Program-made: the position numbers and the translations under genes
DNA from: Actinobacteria bacterium OK074
GTDB lineage: Bacteria; Actinomycetota; Actinomycetes; Streptomycetales; Streptomycetaceae
NCBI GenBank assembly: GCA_001298575.1
Contig: LJCV01000244.1
Location: forward strand, 1-64,000
DNA length: 64,000 nucleotides
Direction of reading: 5' to 3'
The notes under the pieces: generated by a model
The model's input: the letters and a program-made list of their open reading frames with translations, nothing else
Told to the model about the DNA's origin: nothing
The model's database searches: none
Shown: one piece after another, positions 42,333 to 50,403 of the stretch
Position numbering within the stretch: the stretch's first letter is position 1
Layout of the letters: every line of letters starts with the position of its first letter

Positions 42333-43241
42333 TCAGGCGGTCAGGGCTTCCCGAACCATTCGTGCGATCAGGGCGAGGCCCTCGACGGCCGGCCCGACCG
42401 GCTCGTGGTGGGTGAAGGAGTGGTCGACGCCGGAGATGACTCGGTGCGTGACCGGCACTCCGGCCGCTTCGAGGGCCTTGGCGTAGCGGTCGCCCTCGTC
42501 GCGGAGGGTGTCCAGCTCTGCCGTGATGACCAGGGCCGGTGGCAGCCCGGCAAGGTCGTCGGCCGTCACCGGGGACACCAGCGGGTTGGTCCGGGTTGCC
42601 GGGTCCGGTACGTAGGCGGCGGTGAAGATCCTTGACAGCCCGGGAGTGATCAGGGGTTTGTCGGTGAGGCTCCGCTTGGTCTCAGGGTCGACGGCCAGAT
42701 CCAGGGGTGGGTAGACCAGGGCCTGCAGCCGGGGGGTGAAATGGCGTCGCTCCCGCGCGAGTCGGCTGACCGCGGCGGTGAGGGCGCCGCCGGCGCTCTG
42801 ACCGCCGATGGCCAGCCGGGATCCGTCCCATCCGCGGTCGCCGGCCTCGTCCGCGGCCCATCGGCAGACGCCGTACACCTGTTCCACCGGAGTGGGGAAG
42901 GGCTTCTGCGGTGCGACGTCGTAGTCGACGTTGAGGACCACGCAGCCCGCGCGATGGGCCACGTAGCGGCACAGGGCGTCGTCCTGTTCGGGGCGGCGCA
43001 GGACGTATCCGCCGCCGTGGCTGTTGACGTAGACGCCGGGCAGCCCGGATGTGGGCAGCCTTTCGCTCGCCGGGTGGTAGCTGGTGCAGGTCACCTCTCC
43101 GGCGTCCGTCGCGACCCGGTGCACCCGCTTCTCCGCCATGACGAGCTCGGGGAAGCTCAGGGGCGACGGAGGGTAATCGCGCAGCAGGCGCTTGCTGATC
43201 ATCTGAATGAACCGCCCGCCGAGTTGGCCTCGCACGTTCAT
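42333..43241 (-). CDS. Alpha/beta hydrolase, HSL/esterase family
   Basis: A 302-residue hormone-sensitive-lipase-type esterase. The oxyanion motif is HGGGYV, the nucleophile elbow GQSAGG, the acid is in the ELDTLRDEG region, and the histidine lies in GVDHSF. It probably hydrolyses short acyl or aryl esters in the cytoplasm. ATG 43241 has GGGAG. It is divergent from a PaaX-type regulator, which likely controls it, with a good promoter between them. Confidence 0.9.
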   Translation of the reverse strand: MNVRGQLGGRFIQMISKRLLRDYPPSPLSFPELVMAEKRVHRVATDAGEVTCTSYHPASERLPTSGLPGVYVNSHGGGYVLRRPEQDDALCRYVAHRAGCVVLNVDYDVAPQKPFPTPVEQVYGVCRWAADEAGDRGWDGSRLAIGGQSAGGALTAAVSRLARERRHFTPRLQALVYPPLDLAVDPETKRSLTDKPLITPGLSRIFTAAYVPDPATRTNPLVSPVTADDLAGLPPALVITAELDTLRDEGDRYAKALEAAGVPVTHRVISGVDHSFTHHEPVGPAVEGLALIARMVREALTA

Positions 43242-43274
43242 GGTGCTCCCAGCACTGGACTTTACGTTTCACTC

Positions 43275-43303
43275 AGATTCCCTCTGATGCGGTAAACTGT
43301 CAA
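43275..43303 (-). promoter_or_regulatory. Promoter of the esterase gene
   Basis: On the minus strand TTGACA (43303-43298) and GAATCT (43280-43275) are separated by 17 bases in an A/T-rich stretch, giving a leader of about 30 bases before ATG 43241. Confidence 0.55.
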
Positions 43304-43347
43304 ATAACTGAGAGTGTCGATGTCTCTTGATTCCGGGGAGTCCTTTC

Positions 43348-44316
43348 GTGGCGAACGATCCATCGAGTCATGGTTTCGACGCGGGCGAGATCTTCCCCGG
43401 GGTCGGCCACGGAGAGGCGCGGCTTCCGCGCAGGCAGGCCGGCAGCTCTCCGCAGGACCTCACCGTCATGCTGTTCGCGGACTACGCTCTCCGGCACCGC
43501 GTCTGGTTCCCCACGGCGGCCCTCGTCGCGCTGCTCGGCGAGTTCGGCGTGACACCGGGCGCTGCCCGCACCACGGTCAACCGGCTGGCCCACCGCGGCG
43601 TCGTCCACCGCGCGAAGGACGGCCGCCGCACGTCCTACCGGCTCACCCCGCCGGCCTCCACGGTGCTGATCGCGGGCGGCCGGCGCATCGCCGGCTTCGT
43701 CGGCCAGGCCGAGGCGTGGGACAACACCTGGACGCTCGTCGCGTTCACCCTGCCCAAGGAGCGCGACGCCGACCGCCGCACCTTGCGCAACCGCCTCCGG
43801 CTGCTGGGCTACGCACCGCTGTTCGACGGGCTGTGGGTCTCCCCCCAGTTCATGGACAAGGTGACGGCAGAGACACTGTCGGGCGCCGTATCCGCCACGG
43901 TCACCGTCTTCCGGGCACGCCGGGTGGATCTCGGCGCGGCCGACCGGGATCCGCTGGAAGCCTGGGACCTGAGCGGGATCGCCGAGGAGTACGCGGACTT
44001 CATCGGCCACTGGACACCGCTGCTCGGGCGGCTCCGGGCCGGTGCCCTCAACGGCGCGGACGCGCTCAGGGCGCGTACCGGAGTGATGGACGACTACCGG
44101 CGCTTCCCCCTCCTGGACCCCGAGGTGCCCCTGAGACTGATGCCCCCGGGGTGGCCCAGAGAAGAGGCGCGGAACCTGTTCGTCGCGCTGTACGACGGCC
44201 TCGCCGACCCGGCCCTGGAGCATGTCCTCCGCCTCGTCGCCGCCAGCGGCGACGCCCCGGTGACCGGCATCGGCGCCTACAGCGTTGCCGATCTCCTGAC
44301 CGGGATCCCTTCGTAG
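43348..44316 (+). CDS. PaaX-family transcriptional regulator
   Basis: A 322-residue protein with an N-terminal winged helix (LVALLGEFGVTPGAARTTVNRLAHRGVV), a central PaaX domain (WTLVAFTLPKERDADRRTLRNRL, GYAPLFDGLWVSP) and the C-terminal PaaX_C helical part. Family members repress aromatic or acyl catabolic genes and respond to CoA thioesters. GTG 43348 is chosen because GGGGAG is 7 bases upstream. The divergent esterase is the probable target. Confidence 0.88.
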   Translation: MANDPSSHGFDAGEIFPGVGHGEARLPRRQAGSSPQDLTVMLFADYALRHRVWFPTAALVALLGEFGVTPGAARTTVNRLAHRGVVHRAKDGRRTSYRLTPPASTVLIAGGRRIAGFVGQAEAWDNTWTLVAFTLPKERDADRRTLRNRLRLLGYAPLFDGLWVSPQFMDKVTAETLSGAVSATVTVFRARRVDLGAADRDPLEAWDLSGIAEEYADFIGHWTPLLGRLRAGALNGADALRARTGVMDDYRRFPLLDPEVPLRLMPPGWPREEARNLFVALYDGLADPALEHVLRLVAASGDAPVTGIGAYSVADLLTGIPS

Positions 44317-44424
44317 GGTGTGCCGTCCCTCAAGCCGGTCGAAAACCCTGGCGATTGGGTCTCGCCCACGTCGGACGAGCGATCATTGCGGGACGAGCTC
44401 TGGCGTAGTAGGGCGGGTCGTGGT

Positions 44425-45501
44425 TCAGGACGCCGGGCCGCAGCGCAACGCTGCCGGGACGATGACTCCGCGCTGCAACTTCGGGTCGTGGGGCTGCTCG
44501 GTGATACCGGCGTTGGTGATGTAGAGCTGGTTTCCGCGCACCGCGGTGGAGGTGGGGGAGGCGAGGCCGTCCGAGGAGGTGAGGGCGGTTTCGGTGGTTC
44601 CGTCGGGGTGGACGACCGCGATCTTGGCGGGGGTGAGGCCGTACTGCGCGGCGAACACCACGTCGGAGCGGTCGTTGAGGAAGTTGAAGTCGTCGGCGCC
44701 GGTGAGGTCGCTGGTCACGGTGTGGATCCGGCCGGGGGCGCCGGTGGCGGTGACCGGGATCCGCAGCAGGGTGCCCTTCGAGTAGTTGGAGACCCAGACG
44801 GCGCCCTTGTGGAAGCGGAGGCCGTTCGCGCCGAGCCGGTACGGCTCCGGAACGGAGGGGTCGGCCGCGAACGCGGGGCCCGTCAGCCAGGCGGTCGCGG
44901 TTCCGCCGGAGACCGGGACGGCCCATACCGTGGCCTTGAAGCTGTCGGCGACGTACAGGGTGCGTCCGGCCGGGTCGAGGGCCAGGCCGTTGGGGAGGCC
45001 GTCGGTGGGCAGAGCGGCGATGCGGTGAGGGGTACCCCCAAGGGGCAGCTGCCATACGCCGGACCGTGAGGCGTCGGAAGACTTCACGTTGAAGTAGACG
45101 CTGCCGTCGTGGCCGCGCGTGATGCCGGCGAAGGTGTCGCCCAACTGCCCTGCGGCGATCACCTTGCCGCGCCCGGACGGATCGACCCGCACCAGCGTCG
45201 GAGGCTTGCTCGCGAAGCTGCCCGCCATGGAGATGATCAGAGAACCGTCCGGATCGACGGTGAGGTTCTCCGGCACCCCACCGGCGGCGAAGTCGAACGC
45301 GGCGAGGGTCTGCACATCGGTGACGACCGGTCTCGGGGGCGTCTGCTCCGTCGCCGCGGACGCGTACGGGGCCGCGGACGCGTACGGCGCCGAGACGAGG
45401 ACGGCCGCCGTCGCGACGGACGCCGCCGTGAGTCTGGACCGCTTCCGCGGGGGGAGAGTTGTCCGGGCTGCGACCGTGGTGGGGATTCCCATGTGGTTCA
45501 T
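44425..45501 (-). CDS. Secreted SMP-30-like / ScyD-ScyE-type beta-propeller, 358 aa
   Basis: A signal peptide ends near an APYASAAPYASAA repeat coded by an 18-bp DNA duplication (45352-45390). The mature protein is a six-blade-type propeller with NLTVDPDGSLIIS, GLPNGLALDPAGRTLYVADS and VWVSNYSKGTLLRIP, like the ScyD/ScyE and NHL/SMP-30 groups. These bind metals or lactone-type ligands; no enzymatic role can be assigned. Start ATG 45501 follows a weak purine-rich site. Confidence 0.84.
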   Translation of the reverse strand: MNHMGIPTTVAARTTLPPRKRSRLTAASVATAAVLVSAPYASAAPYASAATEQTPPRPVVTDVQTLAAFDFAAGGVPENLTVDPDGSLIISMAGSFASKPPTLVRVDPSGRGKVIAAGQLGDTFAGITRGHDGSVYFNVKSSDASRSGVWQLPLGGTPHRIAALPTDGLPNGLALDPAGRTLYVADSFKATVWAVPVSGGTATAWLTGPAFAADPSVPEPYRLGANGLRFHKGAVWVSNYSKGTLLRIPVTATGAPGRIHTVTSDLTGADDFNFLNDRSDVVFAAQYGLTPAKIAVVHPDGTTETALTSSDGLASPTSTAVRGNQLYITNAGITEQPHDPKLQRGVIVPAALRCGPAS

Positions 45502-45555
45502 CACGCTTTTCTTGACGTTGGGGGGATGAAGGGGCCTTGGCGTGCCACACCTTCG

Positions 45556-46314
45556 CTAGGGCAGACGTGCCCAGAAGTCGTTGAGGATCGCGGCGCCGGC
45601 TGCGGGCTGCCTGGCCATCCACCAGTGCCCGGCGTCGTCCAGGACGGCGATCTCCGCGCCCGCTTCGGTGGCCACCTGGTGCCGCATGTCGTAGGTGCCG
45701 GTGAGCGGGTCGTCCGTCACGAAGAGGGCCAGACCGGGACGGGCCGCGGCGGCCGAAGCCTTCTGCCCCGCCTTCGCCAGCGCGGGCTGAGCGGCGGAGC
45801 GGTAGAGGGAGAGAACCGCACGCCACATGTGCTCGTCGAAGCCGGCGGCCAGCCGCGTGGCGAGCGGCTCGCCCACACCCCACGCGCGACAGCCGGCGAT
45901 GTGCTCCTCCAGCGACGCCTGGAGCTTCTCCTCCACGAAGCGCTCGCCCGCTCCCGGCGTCTGCACGAGCTGCGCCAGGCCGTGCCACTCGTAGTCGGGA
46001 TGGAAGACGCCGATCGCGTCGCAGGCCCAGCTGCGGATGAGGTCGGGCCGGTTCATGGCGAGGTTGAAGACGTGCAGGGCGCCGTAGTCGTGCCCGACGA
46101 GGTCGACCGGCCGCCTGAACTCCTCCAGGCGGGCGACCAGCCAGTCGAGACAACCGTCGAGACTCACGTCGAAGCCGTCCCGCAGCGGTGCGCCGAAGCC
46201 GGGGGGTGACAGGCAGACGACATCGTCGCGATCCAGCTCCTCCAGCAACGAGAACCAGACGGCGGATGTCTCGGGGCCGCCGTGAACGAAGACAGCGGGG
46301 CCGTGCGTGCTCAT
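45556..46314 (-). CDS. Alpha/beta hydrolase with Asp nucleophile (epoxide hydrolase/dehalogenase-like)
   Basis: A 252-residue hydrolase with the oxyanion HGGPETSAVW and the elbow GHDYGA, whose nucleophile is Asp rather than Ser. That fits epoxide hydrolases and haloalkane dehalogenases. The catalytic His lies in DAGHWW. ATG 46314 with GAGAGG is preferred over the 46332 start. The gene is divergent from the TetR gene and shares a palindromic operator region with it, so TetR probably represses it. Confidence 0.87.
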   Translation of the reverse strand: MSTHGPAVFVHGGPETSAVWFSLLEELDRDDVVCLSPPGFGAPLRDGFDVSLDGCLDWLVARLEEFRRPVDLVGHDYGALHVFNLAMNRPDLIRSWACDAIGVFHPDYEWHGLAQLVQTPGAGERFVEEKLQASLEEHIAGCRAWGVGEPLATRLAAGFDEHMWRAVLSLYRSAAQPALAKAGQKASAAAARPGLALFVTDDPLTGTYDMRHQVATEAGAEIAVLDDAGHWWMARQPAAGAAILNDFWARLP

Positions 46315-46395
46315 GGAACGCCTCTCGTGCAAGGGCTCAGGACTGCATGACGCGATACCTGCAAAACCAGGTGCTCGCCAGCTGCCGCGACTCTA

Positions 46396-46433
46396 ATACG
46401 TACGACCGTACGTAACAATACGGTCGTACGTAT
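46396..46433. promoter_or_regulatory. TetR operator, perfect 15-bp inverted repeat
   Basis: ATACGTACGACCGTA (46396-46410) is exactly inverted at 46419-46433 with an 8-base spacer. A shorter related palindrome, CGGTCGACCG, follows at 46442-46451. The site lies between the divergent hydrolase and TetR genes. Confidence 0.75.
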
Positions 46434-46473
46434 CTGCCCGTGCGGTCGACCGTACATGGGTTAGATTGGTGCC

Positions 46474-47136
46474 ATGCAGACAACTCGTCCTGGTGACCAG
46501 CGGCGCCGGGTCGTCCTGGAGCGGGCCATGCAGATCGGGTCGGTCGACGGCCTCGAAGGCACGACTCTGGGCAGGCTCGCGACCGACCTCGGCATGTCCA
46601 AGAGCAGCCTGCAGGCGCTGTTTCCCACCAAACAGGAACTGCAGCTCGCCACCGTCGCGGCCGCGTACGAGGTCTTCTCCGAGCGGGTCCTGGGCGCGGC
46701 CGACAAGACCGAAGCCGGCCTGCCCAGCCTGTACGCCGTACTCGATGCCTGGATCGGCTGCCAGGACCTCTTCGACGGCGGCTGCTTCTTCGCCGCGGTG
46801 TCCCACGAGTTCGACGGCCGCCCCGGTCCCGTCCGCGATGCGCTCCGCGACGGCCTGCGGCGCGGCCTCCAGGTGGTGGCCGAGCAACTGCGCCTGGCTG
46901 TCCGCCTCGGGGAACTCGCCCCTGACACGGACATCGACCAGCTCGTCTTCGAACTGCACGGCGCGGTCCTCGAATCGAACCTCGTCCACCAGCTCCTGGG
47001 AGACCCCGCGGCGCATGACCGCGCCCGCCGCGCCATTCGCGACCGCGTGGCCCGGGCCGCGGGCACCCGGCGGTCCGCGGCCGACACCCCGGAAGTCCCC
47101 GGCAGTCAGCGGGGCGGGTACCGCCAGGGACCGTAA
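46474..47136 (+). CDS. TetR-family repressor
   Basis: A 220-residue TetR protein. The HTH is GTTLGRLATDLGMSKSSLQALFPTKQEL, with a helical ligand domain and a disordered basic tail. It resembles the YcdC/TetR_C-type group (FFAAVSHEFDGRPGPVRDALRDGL). Start ATG 46474 comes shortly after the operator and is probably leaderless or short-leader. Autoregulation and repression of the divergent hydrolase are likely. Confidence 0.88.
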   Translation: MQTTRPGDQRRRVVLERAMQIGSVDGLEGTTLGRLATDLGMSKSSLQALFPTKQELQLATVAAAYEVFSERVLGAADKTEAGLPSLYAVLDAWIGCQDLFDGGCFFAAVSHEFDGRPGPVRDALRDGLRRGLQVVAEQLRLAVRLGELAPDTDIDQLVFELHGAVLESNLVHQLLGDPAAHDRARRAIRDRVARAAGTRRSAADTPEVPGSQRGGYRQGP

Positions 47137-47196
47137 ATCGTTCGGCTCTGTCGGGTATGGGCTGCCGAGCGCTCCGCCCGGTTGCCCAGGTCCCGG

Positions 47197-48027
47197 TTAT
47201 TCGGACGGGAGATTGCCGAGGCGCTCGGCCATGTTCAGCTCGAACTCCCGGTCCTTGCCGAAGCCGGCGGCGTTCAGCCTCGTGAGCATCGCCTGTGCCT
47301 CGGGCCAGGTGTCCACACCGGCGAGCACATGGTTGGAGACCCAGAGATCCCCTTCCGAGGGGACACCGGCGCGCGCGTTGACCAGCTTCTTGCCGGTCTC
47401 CAGCGCGCGCTTCTCGAAACGGCTCACGCGCTCGGCGAAGGCGTCGACGAACGCGTCGAGTTCGCTGTCGGGGACGGCTCGGTTGATCCAGCCGTATCGT
47501 TCGGCGATGTCCGCGTCGAAGTCGTCGGCGCCGAGGACGATCTCCAGGGACCTTGAACGTCCCACCAGGGCGGCGAGCCATTCGATGCCGCCGCCGCCCG
47601 GAATGGAAGAGCCGGCGACCTCGATCAGGGAGAACACCGCCCGTTCCCGCGACGCGAAGCGCAGGTCGCAGGCGAGGGCGAATTCGAACCCCTGGGCTCG
47701 GGCCCGGCCGCGCACCTTGGCCACGCTGATCACGGAGGACTGCGCGAGTCGGGTCACGAAGCTCGGCCAGTGGTCGAACGACGCGGCACCCGGCTGATCC
47801 GGTACCACGCCATGCTGCTCAAGATCATGATGGTTGACGAAGAAGTCCTCGTCCGCGCTCTCGAAAACGACGATCTTGAGATCGGTGTCGTGCTCGATCT
47901 CGTCCATCAGGACGTTCAGTTCCGCGAACGTCTCCAGGTCGAAAAGGTTCAGCGGGGGATTGTCGAAGACGATCCGCCAGTAGGAGGGCGATTGGCGGAT
48001 GACGCCGAGACGATGGGTGACGGCCAT
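47197..48027 (-). CDS. Enoyl-CoA hydratase/isomerase-family (crotonase) protein
   Basis: A 276-residue crotonase fold protein with NPPLNLFD near the start, the oxyanion-hole segment KVRGRARAQGFEFALACDLRFAS, and PGGGGIEWLAALVG. The catalytic glutamates of classical hydratases are not obvious, so it may be an isomerase, a hydrolase, or act on another CoA ester. It is convergent with the TetR gene and lies downstream of the aldo/keto reductase with a 45-base gap, so it may share that promoter. Confidence 0.87.
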   Translation of the reverse strand: MAVTHRLGVIRQSPSYWRIVFDNPPLNLFDLETFAELNVLMDEIEHDTDLKIVVFESADEDFFVNHHDLEQHGVVPDQPGAASFDHWPSFVTRLAQSSVISVAKVRGRARAQGFEFALACDLRFASRERAVFSLIEVAGSSIPGGGGIEWLAALVGRSRSLEIVLGADDFDADIAERYGWINRAVPDSELDAFVDAFAERVSRFEKRALETGKKLVNARAGVPSEGDLWVSNHVLAGVDTWPEAQAMLTRLNAAGFGKDREFELNMAERLGNLPSE

Positions 48028-48072
48028 GATGCGTGCTCCGTTCAGAGGATCATTGCGAGGTGGAGTGCCGAA

Positions 48073-48948
48073 TCAGGCGGCGGCCTTCGACAGCGCCTCG
48101 AACTCGTCGTCGGTGAGCTCGATGCTCGCGCCGGCGAGGTTGTTCTCAAGGTGTGCGACGCTCGACGTTCCCGGGATGGGGAGCATGACCGGGGAGCGCT
48201 TGAGGAGCCAGGCGAGGGCGAGTTGCGACGGCGAGGCGTCGTGCTGCCTGGCGAGTTCGGTGAGCGGGCTGCCCTCGCCGGTGAGCTGTCCGGTGGCGAG
48301 CGGGAACCAGGGGATGAAGCCGATGCCCTGCCCGGTCGCCCAGTCGAGCAGCTCTTCCGAGGAGCGGTTGGTGAGGTTGTAGAGGTTCTGCACGGAGACG
48401 ATCGGCGCGATCTCCCGCGCGGCCTCGACCTCGGCCACGGTGACCTCGCTGAGGCCGATGTGGCGGATCTTGCCCTCGTCCTGGAGCTTCTTCAGCTCGC
48501 CGATCTGGTCCTCGAACGGCGTGTCGGGGTCGATGCGGTGGAGCTGGAACAGGTCGATGCGCTCGACACCGAGGCGCCGGAGGCTCATCTCGGCCTGCTG
48601 ACGGAGGTAGTCGGGGCGGCCGAGGGGCGTCCAGAGGTTGGGGCCCTGGCGGGTCTGGCCGGCCTTCGTCGCGATGATGATGTCGTCGCCGTAGGGGTGC
48701 AGGGCCTCGCGCAGGAGGTTGTCGGTGACTTCGGGACCATAGGCATCGGCCGTGTCGAAGAAGTTCACGCCGAGCTCGACGGCGCGCCTGATGACGCGGA
48801 CGGCCTCGCCGCGGTCCTTCGGCTCGCCCCAGACGCCCTGGCCGGTCAGCTGCATCGTGCCGTACCCGAGGCGGTTGATCTCAAGGTCGCCGCCGAGGCG
48901 GAAGGTGCCCGAAGCCTCTGCCGGGCGGGTGTCGGTTGCCTTGCTCAT
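48073..48948 (-). CDS. Aldo/keto reductase
   Basis: A 291-residue (beta/alpha)8 NADPH oxidoreductase. The tetrad is visible: Asp and Tyr in DTADAYG, Lys in ATKAG, His in FQLHR. The cofactor-binding tail has IPGTSSVAHLENN. It probably reduces small aldehydes or ketones. About 100 bases upstream lies a CCTTGACA-TCTG-TGTCAAGG palindrome, the same kind of site as in the MerR/MFS promoter, which suggests MerR control. Confidence 0.9.
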   Translation of the reverse strand: MSKATDTRPAEASGTFRLGGDLEINRLGYGTMQLTGQGVWGEPKDRGEAVRVIRRAVELGVNFFDTADAYGPEVTDNLLREALHPYGDDIIIATKAGQTRQGPNLWTPLGRPDYLRQQAEMSLRRLGVERIDLFQLHRIDPDTPFEDQIGELKKLQDEGKIRHIGLSEVTVAEVEAAREIAPIVSVQNLYNLTNRSSEELLDWATGQGIGFIPWFPLATGQLTGEGSPLTELARQHDASPSQLALAWLLKRSPVMLPIPGTSSVAHLENNLAGASIELTDDEFEALSKAAA

Positions 48949-49046
48949 GGGGGTGGTCCCTTCGGATCGGATGTCCGGACAGGTCGCGTACCCGGTCGTG
49001 ACCGGGGCGCGATGACCTGACCGCGTGCCACGACCCCACGATGCAT

Positions 49047-49066
49047 CCTTGACATCTGTGTCAAGG
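49047..49066 (-). promoter_or_regulatory. MerR-type operator upstream of the aldo/keto reductase
   Basis: CCTTGACA (49047-49054) and TGTCAAGG (49059-49066) form a perfect 8-bp dyad with a 4-base spacer. It is nearly identical to the dyad at 50371-50386 beside the merR gene. Confidence 0.65.
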
Positions 49067-49265
49067 TCAAGCCGGGCCGGGGTGACCGGCGTCTCCGCGG
49101 AACGTGTGGCTGCCCGTTCGGCCTTCCACCGGTGTCAACGTCGGACCCTGCTGTCGCGACGAGAGCACGACACCACGAGCACGCGGCCCGGCTTCCCGGC
49201 CTCTTCGAGGTGGTCGCCGTATCGGCGCGCCGGCATGCGCCGTTGGCCAAGGAGAGGCGGGTGTC

Positions 49266-49859
49266 ATGCCGCAGACCCACAAGATCGGCGTCCTCGTCCT
49301 TCCCGGCGCCTGCCTGCTCGACCTGGCCGGACCGCTTGAGGCGTTCGCGGAGGCCAACCAGGACGGCACGCGCTATGAGGTGCGGACCCTCTCGGCCGAC
49401 GGGCGGGACGTGACCGCGTCGACGGGGATGCGGATCCCCGCCTCCGCCTCCGCCTCCGCCTTCGGCGCCGGCCATGGCGAAGGGCGCACCGGGCGCCGCA
49501 TTCCGAGCTTCTCTCCGGAACCGTCCCGCGCAACGCCGCCCTGCGCGGGCTCATTCGGCACATCACGAGGACCCGGCCGGCCCGCACCCGCTCGCCGATC
49601 TCGCCCGGCGCGCCCGTGTCAGCCCTCGGCAGCCCACCCGGCTCTTCCGCGCGGAGTCGGACACGACACCGCGGAAGTACGTCGAGAACGCGCGGTTCAC
49701 GGTGGCGAAAGCGCTCATCGAAGGGGGCCGTTCCGTCGCTTTCGCGGCGGCCGACGCGGGCTTTGGCACACCGGAGGCCCTGCGCGGATCCTTCGTCGCG
49801 CACACCGGATCCCCGCCGTCGGAGTTCGTGCGCCGCCGGCGCCCGTCCCCGGCCCCCGC
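49266..49859 (+). pseudogene. Disrupted GlxA-like (DJ-1/PfpI plus AraC) regulator
   Basis: ATG 49266 starts a DJ-1/PfpI domain (KIGVLVLPGACLLDLAGPLEAF...EVRTLSADG) that is lost after about 60 residues in a CCTCCG repeat. The AraC-type HTH continues in another frame from about 49580 (LADLARRARVSPRQPTRLFRAE, FGTPEALRGSFVAHTGSPPSEF). Normal members are about 320 residues; here roughly 100 residues of the first domain are deleted and the frame is shifted. Confidence 0.75.
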
Positions 49860-49939
49860 CGCGGGCGGACGTCGACCCCCGCCATCCGTATGGCCGATGA
49901 CCCTCCTGTCGGTACCGCCGGGCTCGCTCCGACGACTGC

Positions 49940-50329
49940 CTACGCCGCCCCGGCGGTGCTTCGCGCCGAAGTCGCCTCGTTGACGGCGTCGATGTAGCTG
50001 TCGATGGCGTCCCGGTTTCGGGTGAGGCAGTCGATGCGGTCCGTCATCCGGTCGCGCTCGACGGCGAGCAGTTCGAGCAGTTCCGGTTCGGCGTCATCGA
50101 CGACGATCTTCAGAGGGCTGCCGAGGCACGGCAGCATCTGCTTGATGATCCGGGTGGGGATGCCGCTGTCGATCAGCCCGCGGATCTGGGTGACCCGGCC
50201 CACCAGATAGTCGTCGTACTCGCGGTATCCGTTGGGCAGCCGCCGCGGTTCGATCAGCCCCTGCGCCTCGTAGTAGCGCAGTGACCGCGCGGGTGTGTCC
50301 GTCAGCTTCGCGAGCTCTCCGATGCGCAT
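49940..50329 (-). CDS. MerR-family transcriptional regulator
   Basis: A 129-residue MerR protein: MRIGELAKLTDTPARSLRYYEAQGLIEPRR is the canonical HTH, followed by the wing, an RGLIDSGIPTRIIKQMLP effector helix and a C-terminal coiled coil. There is no metal-binding cysteine pattern, so it is an organic-ligand or general type. ATG 50329, after GAGGA, is preferred. It is divergent from an MFS exporter with the operator between them. Confidence 0.88.
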   Translation of the reverse strand: MRIGELAKLTDTPARSLRYYEAQGLIEPRRLPNGYREYDDYLVGRVTQIRGLIDSGIPTRIIKQMLPCLGSPLKIVVDDAEPELLELLAVERDRMTDRIDCLTRNRDAIDSYIDAVNEATSARSTAGAA

Positions 50330-50370
50330 GTGGCCGTCCTCACTTCCCATCAGCAGGCTCCGGGTTGACC

Positions 50371-50402
50371 TTGACATCAATGTCAACCATGCACCGTAAG
50401 GT
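50371..50402 (+). promoter_or_regulatory. MerR-type promoter of the MFS gene
   Basis: TTGACAT-CA-ATGTCAA (50371-50386) is a perfect dyad covering a -35 (TTGACA). TAAGGT at 50397-50402 is a -10 at an extended 20-base spacing, the arrangement MerR proteins activate by DNA distortion. Confidence 0.6.
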
Positions 50403-50403
50403 T

